The position numbers and the translations under genes were made by a program. This document shows positions 1 to 5,277 of a DNA stretch of 5,277 nucleotides, piece after piece (the first letter of the stretch is position 1; each line of letters begins with the position of its first letter). Source of the DNA: an uncultured Sphingomonadaceae bacterium (GTDB taxonomy: Bacteria > Pseudomonadota > Alphaproteobacteria > Sphingomonadales > Sphingomonadaceae); contig CAKZSF010000350.1 in NCBI GenBank assembly GCA_937920575.1, forward strand, positions 1-5,277, written 5' to 3'. The notes below the pieces were generated by a model. That model had not been told where the DNA came from. It saw only the letters and a list, made by a program, of their open reading frames with translations, and made no database searches.

Positions 1-110
1 CCCGCTTCAACCTGCGGCACTTCCATTTCGGCGTTGGTTGCTCCGCCGCCAACGGCGTCACAACCGGCCAGCGCGAGCGCGGCGGTGGCCGCGACCAGAA
101 TACGTTTCAT
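1..110 (-). CDS. Small lipoprotein, N-terminal part (runs off left edge)
   Basis: Read leftward from an ATG at 110-108, the frame stays open to the window edge (36 full codons). It begins MKRILVAATAALALAGCDAV: a basic n-region (K2, R3), a hydrophobic stretch (about residues 4-15), then a lipobox L14-A15-G16-C17. This is a clear signal peptidase II site, so the product is probably an acylated membrane-anchored lipoprotein exported by Sec. The residue after the cysteine is Asp18, which in E. coli marks inner-membrane retention; whether that rule holds here is unknown. After C17 comes a Gly/Ala-rich linker and an acidic stretch, and no domain is visible. A weak purine-rich GAGA motif lies about 5 nt before the start. 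The gene is divergent from glnE across 109 bp. The family cannot be named because the mature protein is off the window. Confidence 0.75.
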   Translation of the reverse strand, partial: MKRILVAATAALALAGCDAVGGGATNAEMEVPQVEA

Positions 111-146
111 GAATTTCTCATCCCGTCGAGTTTTGTGATGCCTATC

Positions 147-177
147 CTCTCGCACTGCGAGCGCGTGAGTGCAAGAG
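147..177. repeat. Interrupted inverted repeat in the divergent spacer
   Basis: CTCTCGCACT (147-156) and AGTGCAAGAG (168-177) are inverted copies matching at 9 of 10 positions around an 11-nt loop. A second, nested palindrome, CTCGCA-C-TGCGAG, occupies 149-161 and would compete with the larger stem. The element sits between the divergent starts at 110 (lipoprotein, minus) and 220 (glnE, plus), ending 30 nt before the glnE ribosome-binding site. It could be an operator read in either direction or a hairpin in the glnE leader. The sequence alone does not decide this, and such repeats also arise by chance in G+C-rich DNA. Confidence 0.5.
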
Positions 178-207
178 GCGAGCTTGCGTCCCACTGCATT
201 GGCGGGC

Positions 208-212
208 AGGGA
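208..212 (+). promoter_or_regulatory. Shine-Dalgarno site that fixes the glnE start
   Basis: AGGGA lies 7 nt before the ATG at 220, an ideal spacing. The in-frame GTG at 169 would add 17 residues but falls inside the inverted repeat at 147-177 and has no comparable site in front of it. The ATG at 220 is therefore preferred. Confidence 0.7.
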
Positions 213-219
213 TTGCAGC

Positions 220-2922
220 ATGACTGGTGACTGGCAATCGGCTCTGGATCGCGCTCGCGCAGAGGCACCGTTTCTGGCGCGCGGGCTGGACGTTCTGCCC
301 GATCTGGAGGCGTTGCTGGCTAGCGGTGATGGCGAAGCGGCGATGCGATATGCGCTCGCAATCGGGACAGATGACAATGATGTTCGCGTTGCCTTGCGCA
401 AGGAACGCATGGCACTCGCGGTCACGTTGGCAATTGGCGATTTGGCCGGGGCGTTTCCGCTTGATCGTGTTGTGGGAGAACTGACCAACTTTGCCGACCG
501 ATCGCTGGATGCTGCAATTAGCGACGCCATCCGGCACCGCGCGGGCGATGTGGAACCAGCAGGCTTCACCGCGCTGGCTCTCGGCAAGCAAGGCGCGGGC
601 GAGCTCAACTACTCGTCCGACATTGATCCCATTTTGCTGTTCGACCCCGAAACGCTCCCTCGCCGCGAACGTGATGAACCGGGCGAAGCCGCGCAACGCG
701 TGGCGCGCAGATTGGTTGAAACACTCAGCCAGATGACCGCCGATGGCTATGTCTTCCGCGTCGATTTGCGGTTGCGGCCAGCCAGCGAAGTTAGCCCGCT
801 TGCGATCAGCTTTGATGCGGCGCTCAGCCATTATGAAAGCTCTGCATTGGCGTGGGAGCGTGCGGCCTTCATTCGCGCAAGAGCGTGTGCCGGTGACATC
901 GCAGCGGGCGAGGATTTTCTCCATGCGATCCGCCCTTTCGTTTGGCGGCGCAGTCTCGATTTCAACGCGATTGACGATATTCGCCGTCTGACTGCCCGTA
1001 TCCGCGACGCGCATTCGGGGCCAACCGAAGTGGGCCCCGGGTTTGACCTGAAGAAGGGGCGTGGCGGCATCCGCGAAGTGGAATTCTTCGCGCAAACCCA
1101 TCAGCTGATCCATGGCGGGCGCAAAGAAGCGCTGCGTGTGCGCGGAACGCGGGAGGCGCTGGATGCGCTGGCGGCGGAAAATCTGATCAGCGCTGACACG
1201 GCTCGCGAATTGGGCGAAGCCTATGATCAATTGCGCGTGTTCGAGCACCGCCTGCAAATGGTCAGCGACCAGCAAACCCACAGTCTGCCGACAGACCCAG
1301 TGGCGATTGATGGCGTCGCACGGTTGCATGGCTTGGCCGATGGCGTTGCGCTGGTCGAACAGATAACCGCGATTTGCAACAGGGTAGCGCACCACTTTGA
1401 CGGCTTGCTGGAAGAGCCCGACCGTGCGCATGCGGTTGGCGATTCAGGCACCAAGCCGGTTTCGGAACAGCTCACAGCTTTGGGCTATCCGGATGCAGAC
1501 AAGCTGGCCAAACGGATCGAGCGCTGGAGCTGTGGCAATATTCGCGCGCTACGCTCCAACGCCGCACAGTCCGCGTTCTCCGCCCTGCTGCCGGCCTTGC
1601 TCGAAACGCTGGCCAAGGCCCCAAACCCTATGCGCGCTTTCACCCGGTTCGAAGATTTGCTTGTCAGCTTGCCCAGCGCAGTGAATCTTTTCCGCCTGCT
1701 AGAGGCGCGTCCGGGTTTGCTTGATCGTCTGGTGCGTATCCTGACCCTTGCCCCGCCCTTGGCAGATGAGCTGGCACGGCGTCCCGAATTGCTCGACCAT
1801 CTGATTGACCAGAGCGCCAATGATTTACCGGGAGACGTGGCAGCCCTCGCCGCGCGGATGCAGCACACGGAAGCCGGCGATGATTTTGAAAAACGGCTCG
1901 ATCGGATCAGGCGAATTGTCGGCGAGCTGCGTTTCACATTGGGCACCCAATTGCTCGAAGGGAGCAACGACCCCACCGATATCGCGCGCGGTCTAGCGCG
2001 TGTTGCCGAAGCCGCGTTGCAAGCCTCGACTGAGGCCGCAACGCAAGAATTTGCCACCCAGCATGGCACAGTCGAGGGCGGTGATATGCTTGTCATGGGC
2101 CTCGGGCGGCTCGGCGGCGGCGTGCTCAGCCACGCGTCCGACCTCGACATCGTTTACCTGTTTGATGCACCGCTGGATGCCGAATCCGACGGGGAACGCC
2201 CTTTGTCCGCGACGATGTACTACAACCGCCTGGCCCAACGTGTGTCCGCCGCGCTGAGTGTGCCCACGGCAGAAGGTGCGCTGTATGAAGTCGACACCCG
2301 GCTGCGCCCGCAAGGCAATCAAGGGCCGATTGCTGTTGGACTGGAGGCGTTCGCCAAATATCAGCGTCAGAGCGCGTGGACGTGGGAGCATATGGCGCTT
2401 ACTCGCGCACGGCCGGTGTTTGGCAAACAGTCATCGCGTGGCAAAGTCCAAGCGATCATCGATCAGGTTCTGACGGCTGACCGCGATGCTGAAAAATTGC
2501 GTGCTGACGTGTTAAAAATGCGCAACGACATGGCCGTGCACAAATCCCCAAAAGGCCCGCTGGATGCCAAATTGCTGCGCGGCGGATTGGTTGATTGCGA
2601 GTTCTTGGTGCATCACGCGCAATTGCAGCACCGCACCGGCTTCCATCCCGACTTGCACCATGCCATCGCATCTCTGACCAAGTTAGGCCTGCTGCCTGAA
2701 ACCATTGCTCCCGCTCATGCATTTATGACCCGTATGTTGGTTGCAACGCGGCTGCTCGCGCCCGATGGGGACATACCCCCGCCCACTGCGCAAAGCGCCC
2801 TTGCAAAGGCATGCCAATGCGACGATTTCGCCGCCTTGTTGGAACTGTTTACCGAATCGCGCTCTGCCATTGCCTCAGCATGGGTGGAGCGGTTTGAAGA
2901 AACTTTGGAGATTGAAGAATGA
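220..2922 (+). CDS. glnE: Bifunctional glutamine synthetase adenylyltransferase / adenylyl-removing enzyme
   Basis: GlnE is cytoplasmic and tunes glutamine synthetase by adding AMP to a tyrosine (C-terminal domain) or removing it by phosphorolysis (N-terminal domain), under PII control. The 900 residues show the internal duplication typical of the family. The N-half has the nucleotidyltransferase motif ELNYSSDID (D134, D136), VDLRLRP (third Asp, D182) and GRGGIREVEFF (about 280-290). The C-half repeats them as GRLGGGVLSHASDLD (D641, D643), VDTRLRP (D692) and LRGGLVDCEF (about 786-795). Both active sites therefore look intact. E. coli GlnE is about 946 residues, so this one is full length but slightly short. 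The start is the ATG at 220, with AGGGA 7 nt upstream; a GTG at 169 is the alternative. The stop overlaps the next start as ATGA. No glnA, glnB or glnD lies in the window. Confidence 0.97.
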   Translation: MTGDWQSALDRARAEAPFLARGLDVLPDLEALLASGDGEAAMRYALAIGTDDNDVRVALRKERMALAVTLAIGDLAGAFPLDRVVGELTNFADRSLDAAISDAIRHRAGDVEPAGFTALALGKQGAGELNYSSDIDPILLFDPETLPRRERDEPGEAAQRVARRLVETLSQMTADGYVFRVDLRLRPASEVSPLAISFDAALSHYESSALAWERAAFIRARACAGDIAAGEDFLHAIRPFVWRRSLDFNAIDDIRRLTARIRDAHSGPTEVGPGFDLKKGRGGIREVEFFAQTHQLIHGGRKEALRVRGTREALDALAAENLISADTARELGEAYDQLRVFEHRLQMVSDQQTHSLPTDPVAIDGVARLHGLADGVALVEQITAICNRVAHHFDGLLEEPDRAHAVGDSGTKPVSEQLTALGYPDADKLAKRIERWSCGNIRALRSNAAQSAFSALLPALLETLAKAPNPMRAFTRFEDLLVSLPSAVNLFRLLEARPGLLDRLVRILTLAPPLADELARRPELLDHLIDQSANDLPGDVAALAARMQHTEAGDDFEKRLDRIRRIVGELRFTLGTQLLEGSNDPTDIARGLARVAEAALQASTEAATQEFATQHGTVEGGDMLVMGLGRLGGGVLSHASDLDIVYLFDAPLDAESDGERPLSATMYYNRLAQRVSAALSVPTAEGALYEVDTRLRPQGNQGPIAVGLEAFAKYQRQSAWTWEHMALTRARPVFGKQSSRGKVQAIIDQVLTADRDAEKLRADVLKMRNDMAVHKSPKGPLDAKLLRGGLVDCEFLVHHAQLQHRTGFHPDLHHAIASLTKLGLLPETIAPAHAFMTRMLVATRLLAPDGDIPPPTAQSALAKACQCDDFAALLELFTESRSAIASAWVERFEETLEIEE

Positions 2923-3392
2923 GCGACGCACTGACTGAAGGGCAAGCCCTGCCTGATATTGCAATGGAAACGCCTGATGGCGGTACAATCAGCCCAGCCG
3001 ATTTTGCTGGCAAGCCAGCGGTTCTGTTCTTCTATCCCAAAGACAACACGCCCGGCTGCACAACCGAGGCGAAGGATTTCACGGCGCTGAAGCCCGAATT
3101 CGACAAGCTCGGTGTGGCGTTGCTGGGCATCAGCAAATGTTCGGCCAAGAAGCACCAGAACTTCATCGCCAAGCATGATCTGACCACACCGCTTGCAACC
3201 GATGCAGAGGATAGCGGCCTGTCCGACGCGATTGGCGTATGGGCCGAAAAGAAGATGTACGGTAAAACCTATATGGGCATGGTCCGCACCACGGTCTTGC
3301 TCGACAAGGACGGCAAAGTCGCGCGCGTTTGGCCCAAGGTGAAAGTCAAAGGGCATGCAGAGGAAGTGCTGGAAGCAGCCAAATCGCTGTAA
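2919..3392 (+). CDS. bcp: Thioredoxin-dependent peroxiredoxin, Bcp/PrxQ family
   Basis: This is a cytoplasmic thiol peroxidase that reduces hydrogen peroxide and organic hydroperoxides, using thioredoxin in well-studied members. At 157 residues it has normal family length. The thioredoxin-fold FFYPKDNTPGCTTE motif spans residues 37-50, with T44, peroxidatic Cys47 and the active-site Arg123 (MVRTT). The usual partner cysteine five residues later (position 52) is Lys, and the alternative PrxQ position in the next helix (about 83, NFIAK) is Ile. The only other cysteine is Cys74 (GISKCSAKK), where relatives often have Asp. It is thus either a 1-Cys enzyme or uses an unusual resolving site. GGAG at 2907-2910 lies 8 nt before the ATG, inside the end of glnE, and the 4-nt overlap suggests translational coupling to glnE. 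The symbol follows the family; orthology to E. coli bcp is assumed. Confidence 0.93.
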   Translation: MSDALTEGQALPDIAMETPDGGTISPADFAGKPAVLFFYPKDNTPGCTTEAKDFTALKPEFDKLGVALLGISKCSAKKHQNFIAKHDLTTPLATDAEDSGLSDAIGVWAEKKMYGKTYMGMVRTTVLLDKDGKVARVWPKVKVKGHAEEVLEAAKSL

Positions 3393-3408
3393 CGCGGCAA
3401 AGCCCAAA

Positions 3409-4206
3409 GTGACTGCCATCGAACAACACACCACTATCGCACAGGCGATCCGCGCCGCTTTGCTCACGGCCGACCCAACAGCAAAGGTGTTTGCGACGCG
3501 CAGACTGGTGCGCGGTTGGCGAAGCGGTTTGCTGAGGGCGACATTCGACGTAGCCATGCCCGATCAACCAGCTTGGCCCGACAGGCCTGAATTGCTGCCG
3601 CCCGGCAAAATGCCCAAACGCGGCAAAGGCGGGTCTGAGCGCAAGCGTATCGCGCTGTGGCACTCCCTTGCGCATATCGAATTTGTCGCGATTGATCTTG
3701 CGCTCGACATGGCGGGTCGCTTTGGCGAGGCAATGGGAGCAGAATTCGTCAGCGACTTCCTGTCAGTCGCGGCGGATGAGGCAATGCATTTCGCCCTTCT
3801 TGCCCGCAAACTGGAATCGCTCGGCTCGTTCTATGGTGCTTTGCCAGCCCATGCTGGTCTTTGGGAAGCTGCAGAAGAGACCGCGCATGATGTGTCGGCG
3901 CGGCTGGCGATTGTGCCAATGGTGTTGGAAGCGCGCGGCCTTGATGTAACTCCAGCCACTTTGGAACGGGTACGGGCCCAAGGCGATGAAAATGGTGCGA
4001 AAATCCTGAGTCGCATCCTTGACGACGAAATTCGCCATGTCGCGTTCGGCGCCAAATATTTTGTAAAAATCTGTGAAAATCGTGCGATTCAGCCCGAAAA
4101 AGCGTGGAAATCTGCGGTTCAGGAGCATTTTCGTGGGGGGCTGAAGCCTCCATTCAACGACTCAGCGCGTTTGGCTGCCGGACTGCCGCGCAGCTTTTAC
4201 ACTTAA
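3409..4206 (+). CDS. Ferritin-like DUF455 family protein, putative di-iron
   Basis: I recognise this as a DUF455 (COG2833) protein; its biochemical role is not established to my knowledge. From the GTG at 3409 it has 265 residues and is mostly helical, with no signal peptide or membrane segment, so it is probably cytosolic. The pattern of metal-binding residues resembles a four-helix ferritin-like centre: E91 (HSLAHIEF), E124 and H127 (DEAMH), E174 (VLEARG), E207 and H210 (DEIRH). The C-terminal motif with FRGGLKPPFN is also typical of the family as I recall it. The start is uncertain: the GTG lies 16 nt after the bcp stop but has only a poor ribosome-binding site. An in-frame ATG at 3355 inside bcp would add 18 basic, cysteine-containing residues unlike the rest, so I disfavour it. 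The short gap and lack of a terminator suggest cotranscription with glnE and bcp. Confidence 0.88.
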   Translation: MTAIEQHTTIAQAIRAALLTADPTAKVFATRRLVRGWRSGLLRATFDVAMPDQPAWPDRPELLPPGKMPKRGKGGSERKRIALWHSLAHIEFVAIDLALDMAGRFGEAMGAEFVSDFLSVAADEAMHFALLARKLESLGSFYGALPAHAGLWEAAEETAHDVSARLAIVPMVLEARGLDVTPATLERVRAQGDENGAKILSRILDDEIRHVAFGAKYFVKICENRAIQPEKAWKSAVQEHFRGGLKPPFNDSARLAAGLPRSFYT

Positions 4207-4220
4207 GCTTGCCCCTTAAG
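4202..4220. repeat. CTTAAG pair overlapping the DUF455 stop codon
   Basis: Two CTTAAG copies (4202-4207 and 4215-4220) flank CTTGCCC. Because CTTAAG is its own reverse complement, the pair is both a direct and an inverted repeat and could fold as a 6-bp, A/T-rich stem. The first copy contains the TAA stop. No T-tract follows, so this is at most a very weak terminator. The rest of the 136-nt gap up to the M23 gene holds a palindrome, CGTTAACG, at 4240-4247, but no convincing promoter. Confidence 0.3.
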
Positions 4221-4342
4221 AAATTCGCGGCATACCTATCGTTAACGCGACGACGCTGACAATTTTTGGCCACTCGCAACCGATAAAAACTGTCGCAAAG
4301 GCAGCCCGGTCAAAAAGGCCGTTAAAAAAGGAAAAAGAGCAC

Positions 4343-5026
4343 GTGGTCGCAAAATTGCTCAGGTCTGCAAAACGCCACCTTCCGGTGGTCCTCGCCGCAG
4401 TCGCAGCGCTGGGCATCGCCCAGCCAGCAGCAGCAGGCTCGGCAGGTTCTGCTGATGTGATCACGCCCGTTGAAACATCCGGCAACACCTATGTTTCTCC
4501 TCTCGGCACAGGCGACAGCGAATTTCGTCGTATCTTTGCCGACTGGGAAAAGAAGGAACGCGTGCGGGGTACAAATCCGGTAGAAGCCGCTACCGTTGCG
4601 ATCCCTTCCATTCACCCGCTGCGCACGGGCCGTGTTTCCAGCGGATATGGCGTACGCCGCCATCCGGTTCTGGGCGGTCGTCGCAAGCATAATGGTGTCG
4701 ATCTGGCCGCGCCGACTGGCACACCAGTCTATGCAACCGCCGACGGTCTAGTGTCTCGCGCCAACTGGTTCTCCAGCTATGGCAAATACATCTCCATCGA
4801 GCATGGTGGTCAGATCCAGACACGCTTTGCGCATCTTTCGCGCATTGCCGTAAGAAATGGGCAGAGCGTCAAGAAAGGCGATCTGATTGGTTTTGTTGGT
4901 TCGACAGGTCGTTCAACCGGCCCGCACTTGCACTACGAAGTCCGGGTATCGGGCCGTCCGGTCAACCCGCTCCAATATATGACCGAGCCTGATCCCCGCC
5001 AAGCGGTTCTGGCTGCTGCAGAATAA
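4343..5026 (+). CDS. Secreted M23 (LytM-type) zinc peptidase, probable murein endopeptidase
   Basis: M23 enzymes cut peptide cross-bridges in peptidoglycan; some relatives lack the zinc ligands and only activate amidases. Here the active site is complete: H116 and D120 (HNGVD), H164 (FAHLS), and H195 with H197 (GPHLHYE). The enzyme is therefore predicted to be active. Residues 1-31 look like a Sec signal peptide: basic K4-H12, hydrophobic 13-26, and an AAA-G cleavage site after A31. Residues 32-90 are a linker without a clear domain, and the peptidase fold covers about 91-215. There is no LysM, SH3 or coiled-coil region, so its placement in the envelope is unexplained. It starts at a GTG with AAGGA (4328-4332) 10 nt upstream. 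It has its own 136-nt leader after the DUF455 gene and may be transcribed separately. No gene symbol can be assigned. Confidence 0.93.
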   Translation: MVAKLLRSAKRHLPVVLAAVAALGIAQPAAAGSAGSADVITPVETSGNTYVSPLGTGDSEFRRIFADWEKKERVRGTNPVEAATVAIPSIHPLRTGRVSSGYGVRRHPVLGGRRKHNGVDLAAPTGTPVYATADGLVSRANWFSSYGKYISIEHGGQIQTRFAHLSRIAVRNGQSVKKGDLIGFVGSTGRSTGPHLHYEVRVSGRPVNPLQYMTEPDPRQAVLAAAE

Positions 5027-5031
5027 GGCGT

Positions 5032-5052
5032 TGAGCGGGGAACTACCGCTCA
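5032..5052 (+). terminator. Hairpin after the M23 gene, weak terminator candidate
   Basis: TGAGCGG (5032-5038) and CCGCTCA (5046-5052) are perfect inverted copies around a 7-nt loop, beginning 5 nt after the M23 stop codon. The position suits a transcription terminator or 3'-end-stabilising hairpin. The following bases (TCTTCACC) are not a T-tract, so intrinsic termination would be inefficient. Confidence 0.4.
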
Positions 5053-5106
5053 TCTTCACCGACACCACGTAAAGTATGTCTTCGCTGGCAAAAATGCCGC
5101 TTGCCT

Positions 5107-5127
5107 AGTGTGCGTTGCCGCGACACT
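5107..5127. repeat. Imperfect inverted repeat upstream of the P450-like gene
   Basis: AGTGTGCG (5107-5114) can pair with CGC-G-ACACT (5119-5127), giving an 8-bp stem with one bulged G and a TTGC loop. It lies 30 nt before the start codon at 5157. It might be an operator or a leader hairpin. The rest of the 130-nt spacer has no convincing promoter by eye. Confidence 0.25.
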
Positions 5128-5156
5128 CTGTTTCTTGAGAGATGAGGAACAGAGCC

Positions 5157-5277
5157 ATGGCCACCGCAACACCCAATATCGCATCGTCCGAGATCGCCCG
5201 CACGGTGATTGACCCGAACGCCTATGCCGAGTGGGACGGCCTGCTCGACACATTTGACTGGCTGCGCGAAAACCAAC
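5157..5277 (+). CDS. Probable cytochrome P450, N-terminal 40 codons (runs off right edge)
   Basis: An ATG at 5157 with GAGGA (5144-5148) 8 nt upstream opens a frame to the window edge. The visible residues (starting MATATPNIASSEIA, then VIDPNAYAEWDGL and FDWLREN) resemble, from memory, the start of soluble bacterial cytochrome P450 monooxygenases in sphingomonads. There the 'VxDPxAYAxxDxLxxxFxWLRxN' pattern precedes the first helices. No signal peptide or membrane anchor is present, fitting a soluble class I P450 fed by a ferredoxin. The heme-binding cysteine and the I-helix threonine would lie beyond the window, so the family call rests on N-terminal resemblance only, and the subfamily and substrate cannot be given. 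The good ribosome-binding site and the 130-nt spacer suggest a separate unit from the M23 gene. Confidence 0.6.
   Translation, partial: MATATPNIASSEIARTVIDPNAYAEWDGLLDTFDWLRENQ

Noticed and set aside
119..121. Upstream minus-strand ATG giving a 4-codon frame that ends on the lipoprotein start (ATGA)
   Set aside because: It has no convincing ribosome-binding site and is short enough to be chance, so it is not called as a leader peptide.
142..1431. Long open frame of 429 codons on the minus strand opposite glnE
   Set aside because: It lies wholly antisense to a GlnE reading frame with intact conserved motifs. Its translation has no recognisable domain and is rich in Arg, Gln, Ala and Cys, as expected for a shadow frame in G+C-rich DNA.
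1485..2150. 221-codon minus-strand frame in the middle of glnE
   Set aside because: It is very Ser/Arg-rich with no domain, and the GlnE frame runs through it without interruption.
2715..3557. 280-codon minus-strand frame spanning the glnE end, bcp and the DUF455 start
   Set aside because: It crosses three well-supported plus-strand genes and shows no family motif, so it is a shadow.
4202..4220. TTAA pair considered as a CtrA-binding site upstream of the M23 gene
   Set aside because: The alphaproteobacterial CtrA pattern needs TTAA-N7-TTAA. Here the gap is 9 nt and the pair overlaps the stop codon of the preceding gene, over 120 nt from the M23 start.
4256..4287. CTGACA and GATAAA as a sigma-70 type promoter for the M23 gene
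   Set aside because: The boxes are 20 nt apart, longer than the usual 16-18, and both are imperfect. A promoter probably exists somewhere in 4207-4342, but this assignment is not supported.
1..5277. Search for a defence, toxin-antitoxin, CRISPR or mobile-element system
   Set aside because: All substantial coding space is taken by glnE, a peroxiredoxin, DUF455, M23 and gene ends at the edges. No repeat array, integrase, transposase, nuclease or toxin-like gene pair is seen.

Overview
The window looks like ordinary chromosomal DNA from an alphaproteobacterium, most likely a sphingomonad in or near the Erythrobacteraceae. This is a judgement from the high G+C content, the alphaproteobacterial style of GlnE (an 'LRLRP' motif followed by 'PLA', and 'AWTWEHMALTRAR' in the C-terminal half), GTG starts, and gene content. 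No search was run. There are no tRNA or rRNA genes, insertion sequences, CRISPR arrays or phage genes.

Layout. A small lipoprotein gene runs leftward off the left edge (1-110, minus strand). Across a 109-bp divergent spacer, which holds an inverted repeat, the plus strand carries five genes: glnE (220-2922), encoding the two-headed adenylyltransferase/adenylyl-removing enzyme of glutamine synthetase; a Bcp/PrxQ peroxiredoxin gene (2919-3392) that overlaps glnE by 4 nt (ATGA); a DUF455 ferritin-like gene (about 3409-4206) only 16 nt further on; a 136-nt gap; a secreted LytM-type M23 peptidase gene (4343-5026); a weak hairpin; and, after a 130-nt spacer, the first 40 codons of what looks like a cytochrome P450 gene (5157 to the edge).

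How the genes relate. glnE-bcp-DUF455 is packed like a single transcription unit: overlap, tiny gap, no terminator between. The link between nitrogen control (GlnE) and peroxide removal (Bcp) is positional only. Bcp and the putative di-iron DUF455 protein could share an oxidative or iron theme, but that is inference. The M23 peptidase has its own leader region and acts in the envelope. The P450 probably starts a separate unit.

I see no previously undescribed system. The points most worth a second look are the complete di-iron ligand set in the DUF455 protein, the unusual second cysteine of the peroxiredoxin, and the inverted repeat between the lipoprotein gene and glnE.
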